Source: CAVVIO01 sp963748095
Lineage (GTDB): Bacteria; Bacteroidota; Bacteroidia; Bacteroidales; UBA10428
Reading direction: 5' to 3'
Assembly (NCBI GenBank): GCA_963748095.1
Contig: CAVVIO010000001.1
Span: forward strand, 1-64,000
DNA length: 64,000 nucleotides
The notes under the pieces are model-generated. The model saw only the letters and a list, made by a program, of their open reading frames with translations, searched no databases and was not told the origin of the DNA. The position numbers and the translations under genes are program-made. Shown here in pieces: positions 10,292-17,947 of the stretch. Within the stretch, counting starts at the first letter, position 1; each line of letters opens with the position of its first letter.

Positions 10292-11519
10292 ATGAATAAA
10301 TCATCTATCAAACGACTGAAACAAACAAATTTTAAGTTAAATGCTCTTTTAGATATTACGCAGGCGATCAATGAAAATCTTTCACGCGACCAGTTAATGA
10401 GCCGGTATGAAAAACTGCTCCGGGAAGATTTGAGTATTGGGAAAGTAATTATTTTCAAACTGGAAAACACCTGGAAATGTATACTGATTTCGGGGGTCGC
10501 CGACGACAGTTATGAAAAAATAGATGTGGAAAAAGATCTTTCAGGTATCAATGAGATTACTTTTGTATCTTCATCCCCAAACGAAGTTCTGAGTAAATTC
10601 GATATCATCATCCCGGTTTATAATAAAAATGTTCCCATTGCTTACGTAATTATCGGAGATATTGAAGAAGAAGGTGAAGGGATCAGCCCTACCATCAAAC
10701 ACCTGAATTATATTCAGACCCTTTCCAACATAATAATGGTTGCAATTGAAAATATCAGGTTATTCAATGAGAGCCTGCGCCAGGAAGCAATGAAAAAAGA
10801 GATGGAACTGGCATCAAAAATGCAGAACCTGCTGATTCCCGACAGTACCATTCTACCGAAAAACGATAAAATTTATATTACAACTTTTTACCATCCCACA
10901 TCTCGAAGTTGGAGGCGATTATTACGATTATCTCGAACTGGACAAAGATGAGATCGGTTTTTGTATTGCCGATGTGTCGGGAAAAGGAATGTCGGCTGCT
11001 TTACTGATGTCAAATTTCCAGGCCAACCTGCGTGCCCTTTTTACGCATGATATTTCACTGGCTGCTCTGGTGGAAAAGCTTAACCACAGCTTGATGCGTT
11101 CGGCCAACGGAGAAAAATTCATTACCCTCTTTGTGGCCCGGTTTAATTTTAAAACCCGTGAGCTTGAATACATCAACGCCGGTCACAACCCGCCGATCAT
11201 GTACCAGATCGGAGATAAACAAGTCAGTATGCTAAAAAAGGGATGTGTGGGAGTCGGTATGCTGGATGAAATACCCATTATCCGGAAAGGTTCCATTACA
11301 ATCGAAGATCCTACCAAAATATTATGTTACACCGATGGTCTTATCGAGCTGATGGACGGGAAAGGAGTATCCGTGGGAACTGAGGAGATTGAAGAATGCC
11401 TCATAAATAACAACGGTATTGACAGCAACATTGAAGAAATCATAAAATGCCAGGGCATTCTGAGTGACAGCACTGCCATTTTTGATGATATTTCAATTAT
11501 GGGAGTTGAGTTTTATTAA
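10292..11519 (+). CDS. GAF-like + PP2C/SpoIIE serine/threonine phosphatase (one frameshift)
   Basis: Two frames join to give one protein of about 408 aa. The first (10292 to about 10900) holds a GAF-like sensor region and the start of the phosphatase (ELASKMQNLLIPDS, IYITTFYHPTS). The second continues from 10905 as EVGGDYYDYLELDKDEIGFC, then IADVSGKGMSAALLMSNFQA and NAGHNPPIMYQI, the metal-binding acidic blocks of the RsbU/SpoIIE family. One extra base in TCTC at 10901-10904 breaks the frame between F-Y-H-P-T-S and E-V-G-G-D. Such proteins dephosphorylate anti-anti-sigma or related regulators. With the break as read, the product would lack its catalytic core. Confidence 0.85.
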
Positions 11520-12976
11520 GGTTTGCCCTCACCTGCAGGTAGCTTTTCCACTTTATTATAAGTGGTTTTAATATCCATTACCACTATCAACGCAATATAA
11601 GCCCAAAATAAAGCAGATGCCTTATCTGTATCCAGAAAATTGTTTAGTAATCCGTGCGTAAAATAAGTAATTAAACCGAGAAGGACAGAGAGCAGCAGAA
11701 TTTTGTCCGACCTGGTATCCATTCTTTTGTGGACTTTTAAGCCGGTATAAATTATAAAAATCAGGATCAGCAGAAATGTTAATGTTCCGAAAAACCCCGA
11801 TTCTGCCAGTGGCCCCAGGTATTCACTATGGGCATTTCCCTTGTCTCCCATATTGGTACTGATTGGTGTTTTTTCATAACTGATCTGAAAAGGCGCATAC
11901 TGAAACATATATGTTCCGGGTCCCCATCCGAAAAACGGGCGCTTCTTGAACATGCGTATGGCACAGTCCCAGCGGTTAAACCTTTCCACATTCGAATAAT
12001 CACTTGTAATATTCGACATCGATTCGATATGCTGGGCAATATCTGCCGACGATGCTGTTTTATTCTGTTCGAGCCGGAAAAAAACCTTTGTGAAATTCTG
12101 GAAAAGAAGAAGTCCGGCTATAGAACTTATAATGAATATTGTTACAAATTTTATTCTCAGTCGCACTGCCAGTAACACTCCCAGTGCCACTACAAGACTC
12201 AGCCAGGCGGCCCGGCTGTAAGATAATACGATCGCTCCGATAAGAACCGGCAATACTATTGCTGCTATAACACGTTCAGTACTTTTTAATGATCCGGAAA
12301 ATACAAAACCGATCATTACCGGTATTAGCATAGCCAATGTGGCTCCATAAGATGTATGGTCGTTGTAAAACGGGTTCATTACCCAATGTGCTGCCTGTTG
12401 GTCGAATAAACCTATGGAAAAAAGCCGGGTTGTTGCAAAGGCAATTACTCCGAGAAATGGGATAATATATGCCCAAACATATTTCCGGAAGTAATCACGC
12501 TTCAGAAATACTTCGGAAGCAATGAAATAAAACACAGCCACAAACCATAACCTGGAAAGAAAAAATTTGAAGGATACCAGCGGCATACTGGAGGTAAATG
12601 ATGTTACAAGAATCCATACCAGATTGAAATAGATAACTACTGTAACCGGATGCTTCAATATCCTTTTGTCCGGGTATTCTCCTTTCAGAATTTTAAATAT
12701 AAAAAGTACCAGTCCACCCACCAGTAATAACTCAGCCGGAAGCGAGAGATTAACCCCCAGCCCGCTAACCAGTTCATACATGGGTATGGAAACCGGTACC
12801 ATGAAAACCGTAATGATTAGAAAATTGTCAAGCCTCAGGAAAGCCAGCATTACCACAATAATCACCAGGGGCAACAATCCAAGCAGGTAAAATCCCTTAT
12901 AAATGAAAAATGCATTCGTGAGAATAAAAATAAGGGACAGCAGGTAGAACTTCGCTGTATCGGATATTTTAATCAA
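11516..12976 (-). CDS. O-antigen ligase / Wzy-C family membrane protein
   Basis: 486 aa with about 11-12 hydrophobic segments. The O-antigen ligase signatures are SYSRAAWLSLVVALGVL in the middle and a large periplasmic loop containing FGWGPGTYMFQYAPF and GNAHSEYLGPLAESGFFG, whose histidine matches the conserved loop histidine of the family. The family either transfers polysaccharide to lipid A-core (WaaL) or polymerises O units (Wzy); sequence alone does not separate them. Its start is 4 bp from the end of the Wzz gene, implying co-transcription. Its stop overlaps the stop of the convergent phosphatase gene. Confidence 0.88.
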   Translation of the reverse strand: MIKISDTAKFYLLSLIFILTNAFFIYKGFYLLGLLPLVIIVVMLAFLRLDNFLIITVFMVPVSIPMYELVSGLGVNLSLPAELLLVGGLVLFIFKILKGEYPDKRILKHPVTVVIYFNLVWILVTSFTSSMPLVSFKFFLSRLWFVAVFYFIASEVFLKRDYFRKYVWAYIIPFLGVIAFATTRLFSIGLFDQQAAHWVMNPFYNDHTSYGATLAMLIPVMIGFVFSGSLKSTERVIAAIVLPVLIGAIVLSYSRAAWLSLVVALGVLLAVRLRIKFVTIFIISSIAGLLLFQNFTKVFFRLEQNKTASSADIAQHIESMSNITSDYSNVERFNRWDCAIRMFKKRPFFGWGPGTYMFQYAPFQISYEKTPISTNMGDKGNAHSEYLGPLAESGFFGTLTFLLILIFIIYTGLKVHKRMDTRSDKILLLSVLLGLITYFTHGLLNNFLDTDKASALFWAYIALIVVMDIKTTYNKVEKLPAGEGKP

Positions 12977-12980
12977 ATCC

Positions 12981-14000
12981 TTAACCTTTATTATAATTTT
13001 TCCGGATAATGTCTATAATTAATAATAACAGATAAGCAAACAGGAAAGCAGAAATAGTGGAAGTCAATACAATAATGGACTTTTTGGGATACGATTTACG
13101 CTCGGCAGGATATGCAGCATCTACCACGTATTTATGAGGAAGCATTTGTTCCGCATCTACTTTAGCTTCGGCGTATTTTGCTTTCAGGTCACTCAGGTTC
13201 TCTTTTTGATAATCAAGAAAATCCGAAATGGATACATAAGCTCCACCGTATTTCGATAAAATGTTTAACTGACCTTTCAGAATATTCTCAGCCCTGGTAT
13301 TATTGTCAAGAATAGCTTTGGCATATGCTGTATTAATCACTTCTGCCTGCGATTGATAATCGTTGATCCCCAGTGAACGGATTACATTCAGCGAATCTTC
13401 CATTTTCTGAATCTGATTAGTCAAAGTAATATACTGATCGGCAACTGTTTTAAGTGCTAAACTTGCCCGTGCATGCTGAATATTGTTCATGGTAGTATCC
13501 ACCAGGTTGGCGATGTCGTTTGCAATATTGGCAGCTGTCTTCGGGTCGTAATCGAGCACTTCAATTACTACCGACATGTATTTTGTACGCTTGAAGGAAA
13601 TTAATTTGCTATACTTTTTCTGAAGGGCGGTATTCCTGTATTTCTGATCCGGTTTTATCCCGTAATGGTCCATTAAATCATATTTTTTAATGATTCTCGA
13701 CCGTATCTGATCCGAACTGAGTATCTGGAGTAACTGCTCTGCCTGTTCTTCCTCCCCGAATGATAACAATGCCTGGGTACCGGCATATTGATTGGATAAA
13801 AGTGATTTCGAGACAGATGTGCTCGGAGCAGGAAATAGTACAACTGTTGATTTATAAAGTTCCCTGATCTGAAACGATAAGATTATCGAAACTACTGCAG
13901 CTACTAATGAAATAATTAATAAAGGTTTCCTTTTTGCCCAGGCAAAGGTAATCAGATCGATCGATGAGAACCGGAAATTGGAATTATCGTCCCGTGTCAT
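12981..14000 (-). CDS. Wzz-family polysaccharide chain-length determinant
   Basis: 339 aa. One transmembrane helix lies near the N-terminus (about residues 31-49, LLIISLVAAVVSIILSF) and one at the C-terminus (about 308-329). Between them is a large periplasmic coiled region with Wzz-type spacing (QIRELYKSTVVLFPAPS at the start, YPAERKSYPKKS just before the last helix). It would set chain length of a surface polysaccharide together with the ligase/polymerase gene 4 bp downstream. It has no C-terminal kinase domain, so it is of the O-antigen rather than the BY-kinase type. Confidence 0.85.
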   Translation of the reverse strand: MTRDDNSNFRFSSIDLITFAWAKRKPLLIISLVAAVVSIILSFQIRELYKSTVVLFPAPSTSVSKSLLSNQYAGTQALLSFGEEEQAEQLLQILSSDQIRSRIIKKYDLMDHYGIKPDQKYRNTALQKKYSKLISFKRTKYMSVVIEVLDYDPKTAANIANDIANLVDTTMNNIQHARASLALKTVADQYITLTNQIQKMEDSLNVIRSLGINDYQSQAEVINTAYAKAILDNNTRAENILKGQLNILSKYGGAYVSISDFLDYQKENLSDLKAKYAEAKVDAEQMLPHKYVVDAAYPAERKSYPKKSIIVLTSTISAFLFAYLLLLIIDIIRKNYNKG

Positions 14001-14019
14001 ATTAAAATAGTTAACTTGA

Positions 14020-15312
14020 TTAATTAATTTTTATGATAGAATAATTCTTTTTGCCTTTCTGTACAAGCAGGTATTTATTATTAAGCAGATCTTCTGCAGT
14101 TATGGATAATTCAGGATTGTCCACTTTCTTTTTATTCACACTGAAACCGCCCCCCTGAATTAACCGGCGCATCTCCCCTTTTGATTCGAAAATGGTTGCT
14201 TCGGATACACACAGATCCATTACATTAATAGTGGATTTTAACTTTTGGTAACTGACTTCAAACGTGGGTACCCCGTCAAATATTGTGAGAAATGTCTTTT
14301 CATCCAGTTTTTTTAGCGACTCTTCAGTGCCCTTTCCGAAAAGGATCTGCGACGCCTCTACCGCGGCATCATAATCTTCACGCGAATGGACCATCACGGT
14401 TATTTCTTCGGCCAGCCGGCGTTGTAAAAGCCTTTCATGTGGCGACTGCAGGTGTTCCTCTATCAGCTTTTCAATTTCAACTCTCGGAATAAAAGTGAAA
14501 ATTTTTATATACCGTGCTGCATCATCATCGGAAGTATTGAGCCAGAACTGGTAAAATTCGTACGGGGAAGTTCTTTCCGGATCGAGCCACACATTCCCCT
14601 TTTCGGTTTTCCCGAATTTACCGCCATCAGCCTTGGTTATCAGCGGACAGGTAAGGGCATACGCATCTCCGCCAGCTTTACGCCGTATCAGTTCGGTTCC
14701 GGTAACAATATTTCCCCACTGGTCGGAACCTCCCATCTGCAGCTTACAGTTCTTATGCTGATACAGATGCAAAAAATCGTACCCCTGCACCAGCTGATAA
14801 GAAAATTCGGTAAACGACATCCCCTGTTTCGATTCCTCGCCAATACGTTTTTTTACACTGTCCTTAGCCATCATGTAATTTACCGTAATATGCTTTCCTA
14901 CATCACGAATAAATTCGAGAAAACTGAATTCTTTCATCCAGTCGTAGTTATTTACCAGTTCGGCAGCCTGGGGCGAATCCGAATCGAAATCGAGAAATTT
15001 ACGAAGTTGTTTTTCAATACCGTCCAGGTTTTTCTGCAAAGTTTCTTCATTCAGCAGGTTACGTTCCTGCGATTTCCCGGAAGGATCACCGATCATTCCG
15101 GTAGCGCCGCCAACCAAAGCTATGGGCTTATGTCCGGCTTCCTGGAACCGCTTTAATAATATGATCTGGGCAAAGCTTCCCACATGAAGCGAATCGGCCG
15201 TTGGGTCAAAGCCAATGTAGGCAGCGGTCATTTCTTTGGCAAGCTGTTCTTCGGTTCCGGGCATTATATCGTGGATCATTCCACGCCATTTCAACTCTTC
15301 TACAAATTTCAT
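14020..15312 (-). CDS. tyrS: Tyrosyl-tRNA synthetase
   Basis: 430 aa, a class I synthetase charging tRNA-Tyr. The HIGH-type motif is in PTADSLHVGSFAQI. The nucleotide and tyrosine pocket shows GGATGMIGDPSGKSQER and QGYDFLHLY...QMGGSDQWGNI, and the KMSKS loop is KFGKTEKG. A C-terminal S4-type RNA-binding domain ends the protein (GGGFSVNKKKVDNPELSI). Length is normal for the bacterial enzyme. It sits 19 bp upstream of the Wzz gene on the same strand and could share its transcript. Confidence 0.97.
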   Translation of the reverse strand: MKFVEELKWRGMIHDIMPGTEEQLAKEMTAAYIGFDPTADSLHVGSFAQIILLKRFQEAGHKPIALVGGATGMIGDPSGKSQERNLLNEETLQKNLDGIEKQLRKFLDFDSDSPQAAELVNNYDWMKEFSFLEFIRDVGKHITVNYMMAKDSVKKRIGEESKQGMSFTEFSYQLVQGYDFLHLYQHKNCKLQMGGSDQWGNIVTGTELIRRKAGGDAYALTCPLITKADGGKFGKTEKGNVWLDPERTSPYEFYQFWLNTSDDDAARYIKIFTFIPRVEIEKLIEEHLQSPHERLLQRRLAEEITVMVHSREDYDAAVEASQILFGKGTEESLKKLDEKTFLTIFDGVPTFEVSYQKLKSTINVMDLCVSEATIFESKGEMRRLIQGGGFSVNKKKVDNPELSITAEDLLNNKYLLVQKGKKNYSIIKIN

Positions 15313-15371
15313 GAAGTAAAAATTTTCACAAAGATAGTATTTGAAGTTTATTTTCAGTAAAAATTCATCCC

Positions 15372-15902
15372 CTATACCCTAATTTCATAATTGGGGATAA
15401 CTTCTTTTTTGATCTCGCGGAAATCGAAGCGGAAATAAGGAAACAGGAGCGGGGCAAATGAAGATAAGGGTTTATAAAGTAAAGAATTATCAATTGCTTT
15501 CCGGGGAAGAAAAGGGGCGCGACTGTCGATACTGTTCAGAATTATAAGAATAACGCTGATGATGAAGGCGGTTTTCAGCCAGCTGAACAGTAGCCCGAAA
15601 ATACGGTTGACAAAACCAAGGGCTACGGCTTTTACCAGTTTATCGGCTATCCGTGCAACCAAATGAACACCTACCACAATTGCTACAAATGTAAGGGCAA
15701 AAGCGATTAAATGCAGGTAATCGGAATGGTAATCCAGTTTTTCCGTAATAAACCCGGCTGTAAGGTCAGAGAACTTTATAGCTCCGAAAATTCCCAGTAA
15801 TAATGCGGCCAGGGCTGCCGCCTGGATAATAAAGCCTTTGGTTAATCCCTTATACGCCGCCCAAAGAAAAGCGATCGCAAAGATAAGGTCGATATAATTC
15901 AT
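15372..15902 (-). CDS. CvpA family membrane protein
   Basis: 176 aa with four predicted transmembrane helices, beginning MNYIDLIFAIAFLWAAYKGL, the typical CvpA opening (DLIF...GxxKGF), and containing VAIVVGVHLVARIADKLVKA and LGFVNRIFGLLFSWLKTAFI. In E. coli the family is linked to colicin V export and purF expression; its wider role concerns envelope homeostasis and is poorly defined. tyrS lies 59 bp downstream on the same strand. Confidence 0.88.
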   Translation of the reverse strand: MNYIDLIFAIAFLWAAYKGLTKGFIIQAAALAALLLGIFGAIKFSDLTAGFITEKLDYHSDYLHLIAFALTFVAIVVGVHLVARIADKLVKAVALGFVNRIFGLLFSWLKTAFIISVILIILNSIDSRAPFLPRKAIDNSLLYKPLSSFAPLLFPYFRFDFREIKKEVIPNYEIRV

Positions 15903-16039
15903 AGTTACTTTTCAAATATTTAAGCCCGGATTAAGATATCGGGGGTTAAAAATAGAAAAAATCACCCTAAGTTTTCCGCAGGTTTTTGAATTGTTATTAA
16001 CTCAAAATTGACTGAAACAGAAACAGAAATAAAAAAATG

Positions 16040-16071
16040 TTTTGTCGGCTGAATGAATTTCAATATTTTTG
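16040..16071 (+). promoter_or_regulatory. Promoter of tRNA-Arg
   Basis: TTTTG at 16040-16044, a 19-bp spacer, then TATTTTTG at 16064-16071. Both elements and the spacing match the Bacteroidota consensus TTTG-N19-TAnnTTTG. The tRNA begins 12 bp downstream, so the 5' leader would be only a few bases long. Confidence 0.8.
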
Positions 16072-16083
16072 TGCCGCAAAAGC

Positions 16084-16155
16084 GGCCTCATAGTTCAAGG
16101 GATAGAACGGAAGTTTCCTAAACTTCAGATTCAGGTTCGAGTCCTGGTGAGGCTA
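16084..16155 (+). tRNA. tRNA-Arg (anticodon CCT)
   Basis: The full cloverleaf folds by hand. Acceptor GGCCTCA pairs with TGAGGCT (one G-T pair). The D arm is GTTC/GAAC. The anticodon stem GAAGT/ACTTC holds loop TTCCTAA, giving anticodon CCT. The T arm is TCAGG-TTCGAGT-CCTGG. The discriminator base is A. The 3' CCA is not encoded (CAA follows). It reads AGG codons. Confidence 0.95.
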
Positions 16156-16164
16156 CAAAATAGT

Positions 16165-16206
16165 GTGGAGTGTGAGTTTCGAGCAAGAGTGAGACACACA
16201 CTCCAC
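16165..16206 (+). terminator. Possible tRNA terminator hairpin
   Basis: GTGGAGTGTG (16165-16174) and CACACTCCAC (16197-16206) form a 10-bp perfect stem just 3' of the tRNA, followed by the T-rich CTTGTTTTGT. The 22-base loop is long for an intrinsic terminator. Confidence 0.45.
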
Positions 16207-16339
16207 CTTGTTTTGTCCCTCAATACTCACACTCAAACTCACACTGAGAAATTTTCAAAAGTGTCTGATTACAGACAGTAATTGTTTCAAATCCTCCACT
16301 AAAAGTTCGAAATAAGGACGTTTGGTCTATGATTAATTT

Positions 16340-16384
16340 AATAACCCCTTTGTAACACAGCTTGTTATGAGGGGTTATTTTTTT
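16340..16384 (+). terminator. Rho-independent terminator
   Basis: AATAACCCCT (16340-16349) pairs perfectly with AGGGGTTATT (16370-16379) and the stem is followed directly by a T-run to 16384. It could end the tRNA transcript or any read-through towards the minisatellite. Confidence 0.75.
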
Positions 16385-16449
16385 AGGGGACGGTCGGAGG
16401 AGACTAATTATTATATAAAAATTCTACTTAAAGTTGTAACAGTCACCCG

Positions 16450-16960
16450 TATTTATAAAACTTCCTCTGGCAGATTTAAATTTTACCATGGCATTTATGG
16501 AACTTCCTTTTGCAGGTATAGATTTTGCTTGCAGTGAGGGTTTTCGTTTGCAGTAACGATTTATACTAACATTCGTCATTACGAAGGAGGAACGACTGAA
16601 GTAATCTCCTGCTTTGATAGGATGAATTACCTTATTAGTAATCATTTCCTCATAAGAAGGAGACTGCCACGCTTTCGCTCGCAGTGACGGCTGGGAGTGG
16701 GATTTTGCTTCGGTATTTATGGAACTTCCTTTGGTAAGTTTGAATTTTACCTTAGTATTTATGGATCTTGCTTTGATGGGTTTGGAATTTGCTTTGGCAC
16801 TTATGAAACTTCCTTTAGCGGGTTTGGAATTTGCTTTGGCACTTATGAAACTTCCTTTGGCGGGTTTGGAATTAGCTTTGGCGTTTATGTAACTTGACTT
16901 GGCAAGTTTGGAATTTGCTTTGGTATTTATGGAACTTACCTTGGGGGAATGAAAAATATC
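16450..16960. repeat. 42-bp minisatellite, about eight units, interrupted by a mobile palindromic repeat
   Basis: Degenerate units of about 42 bp carry the core TTTATGGAACTTCCTTT followed by GGGTTTGGAATTTGCTTTG. Two lie left of 16574 and about six between 16697 and 16960. The most similar pair (about 16796-16879) differs at only a few bases. The core holds the small palindrome GGAACTTCC. Forty-two is 14 codons, so reading frames stay open through it on both strands, but their products are low-complexity (KANSKPAKGSFI type) and pass straight through the inserted element. I read it as non-coding. Confidence 0.8.
16574..16690. mobile_element. Non-autonomous palindromic repeat (MITE/REP-like), copy 1
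   Basis: About 117 bp beginning CGTCATTACGAAGGAGGAAC and ending CTTTCGCTCGCAGTGACGG. The ends are imperfect inverted repeats, and the inner arms TCTCCTGC...GAAGGAGA also pair. It matches copy 2 at 17317-17480 in both ends and inner arms, and it splits the 42-bp minisatellite. No transposase is encoded, so any movement would depend on an enzyme elsewhere. Confidence 0.7.
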
Positions 16961-17072
16961 TTGACATCCTTTCATAACACCTCGAATTTTCGTAAATTTA
17001 AACCAGGTACTTCCAATGTAACCGCCTTCTTTCAGAATTCCTTTTCCATTTCTCCATTCATAAACCTAAAAT

Positions 17073-17080
17073 AAGGAGGA
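17073..17080 (+). promoter_or_regulatory. Strong Shine-Dalgarno site of dodecin
   Basis: AAGGAGGA ends six bases before the ATG at 17087. A perfect anti-16S match is unusual here, because most genes in the window have weak or no such site, as is normal in Bacteroidota. Confidence 0.7.
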
Positions 17081-17086
17081 ATAACC

Positions 17087-17293
17087 ATGAGTGTATACAA
17101 AGTGATCGAACTGATCGGTACCAGTGAAAAGTCCTGGGAGGATGCCGCCCGCGTTGCCATCGACCAGGCCGGTAAAACGCTGAAAGATCTGCGTATTGCA
17201 GAGGTCGTGTCGCAGGACCTGAAAGTAGAGGAAGGAAAAGTAGTGGCTTACCGCACCAAGGTGCAACTTTCGTTCCGGTTTCGTACGGAGTGA
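17087..17293 (+). CDS. Dodecin family flavin-binding protein
   Basis: 68 aa, the usual dodecin length. Dodecins form hollow dodecamers that bind and buffer flavins in the cytoplasm. The sequence follows the family: VYKVIELIGTSEKSWEDAAR at the N-terminus, then AIDQAGKTLKDLRIAEVVSQ and YRTKVQLSFRF as the last strand. The flavin-stacking tryptophan is present in SEKSWEDA. It stands alone between repeat elements and has an exceptionally good ribosome-binding site, so strong expression is likely. Copy 2 of the mobile repeat begins 24 bp after its stop codon. Confidence 0.93.
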   Translation: MSVYKVIELIGTSEKSWEDAARVAIDQAGKTLKDLRIAEVVSQDLKVEEGKVVAYRTKVQLSFRFRTE

Positions 17294-17316
17294 TGAAGGG
17301 ACAGGCTGTTTCTATC

Positions 17317-17480
17317 CGTCATTGCGAGGAGGAACGACGAAGCAACCGGAGCGAAGCGGAGCTCACCGTAGGTAATCTCCTGCTATAATGAAATATATTA
17401 ACTTATAAGTATAATTTCCTTCAAAAGAAGGAGATTGCCTGTCTGCAGCAGGCAGGCTTCGCTATCGCTTACAATGACGG
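17317..17480. mobile_element. Non-autonomous palindromic repeat (MITE/REP-like), copy 2
   Basis: About 164 bp. It starts CGTCATTGCGAGGAGGAACG and ends GCTATCGCTTACAATGACGG. Inner arms GGTAATCTCCTGC...AAGGAGATTGCC pair, and a further internal palindrome GCCTGTCTGC-AG-CAGGCAGGC is added compared with copy 1. It lies right after the dodecin gene and could act as its transcript end. No coding capacity. Confidence 0.75.
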
Positions 17481-17651
17481 TGAGGACAGAGTTTTCGCCT
17501 ACAATAACATTTTTTAACATTGAGTCTTTTAGATAGCCATTTTATGAATAACCTGTTAATAACTTTTCCCGGGTTTACAATAGCTTAACCTGCTGTTAAT
17601 TTCCGGTTAATCCTGTAGTGGTACTTTTACAGTATCATTAAATTACAGGAT

Positions 17652-17798
17652 ATGAAAAATACGTATGAGCACGAATTATTATCCCTTATCCTTGAGAAGG
17701 ATGAATTGATAGATGATTACAGCTTTGAACAATTCATCCATCAGGCAAACCTTGATGAACGCATAGATGAGCAGGAACAGTTTAACAAGGAGGCCTGA
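17652..17798 (+). CDS. Small hypothetical acidic protein (48 aa)
   Basis: ATG at 17652 to TGA at 17798. The product starts MKNTYEHELLSLILEKDELI and ends DERIDEQEQFNKEA: acidic, helical, without cysteine or membrane segment. A possible weak promoter, TACTTTTA, lies just upstream. It sits in an otherwise empty 490-bp stretch between the mobile repeat and the convergent GH16-like gene. I do not recognise it. The protein-like composition and plausible upstream region favour a real gene, but at this size chance cannot be excluded. Confidence 0.4.
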   Translation: MKNTYEHELLSLILEKDELIDDYSFEQFIHQANLDERIDEQEQFNKEA

Positions 17799-17947
17799 GC
17801 ATTATAAAGAGATGTCATAAGGATGAGATCCTGAATGTTTCTGATTCATGAAATAAACAGTTGTGATTTGCATAGGCACAAAGGTCGTTGTGATTTCATC
17901 ACGACAAAAAAGACTAACCGCCAAACCTTTAAAACCTTTTCCCTGAA

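Noticed and set aside
16450..16960. CRISPR array
   Set aside because: The repeats are contiguous and degenerate with no unique spacers, and no cas gene is in the window.
16424..16975. 183-aa minus-strand frame with KANSKPAKGSFI repeats
   Set aside because: It is the translation of the 42-bp minisatellite and runs straight through an inserted mobile repeat, and it has no promoter or ribosome site. Open frames exist on both strands only because 42 is a multiple of three.
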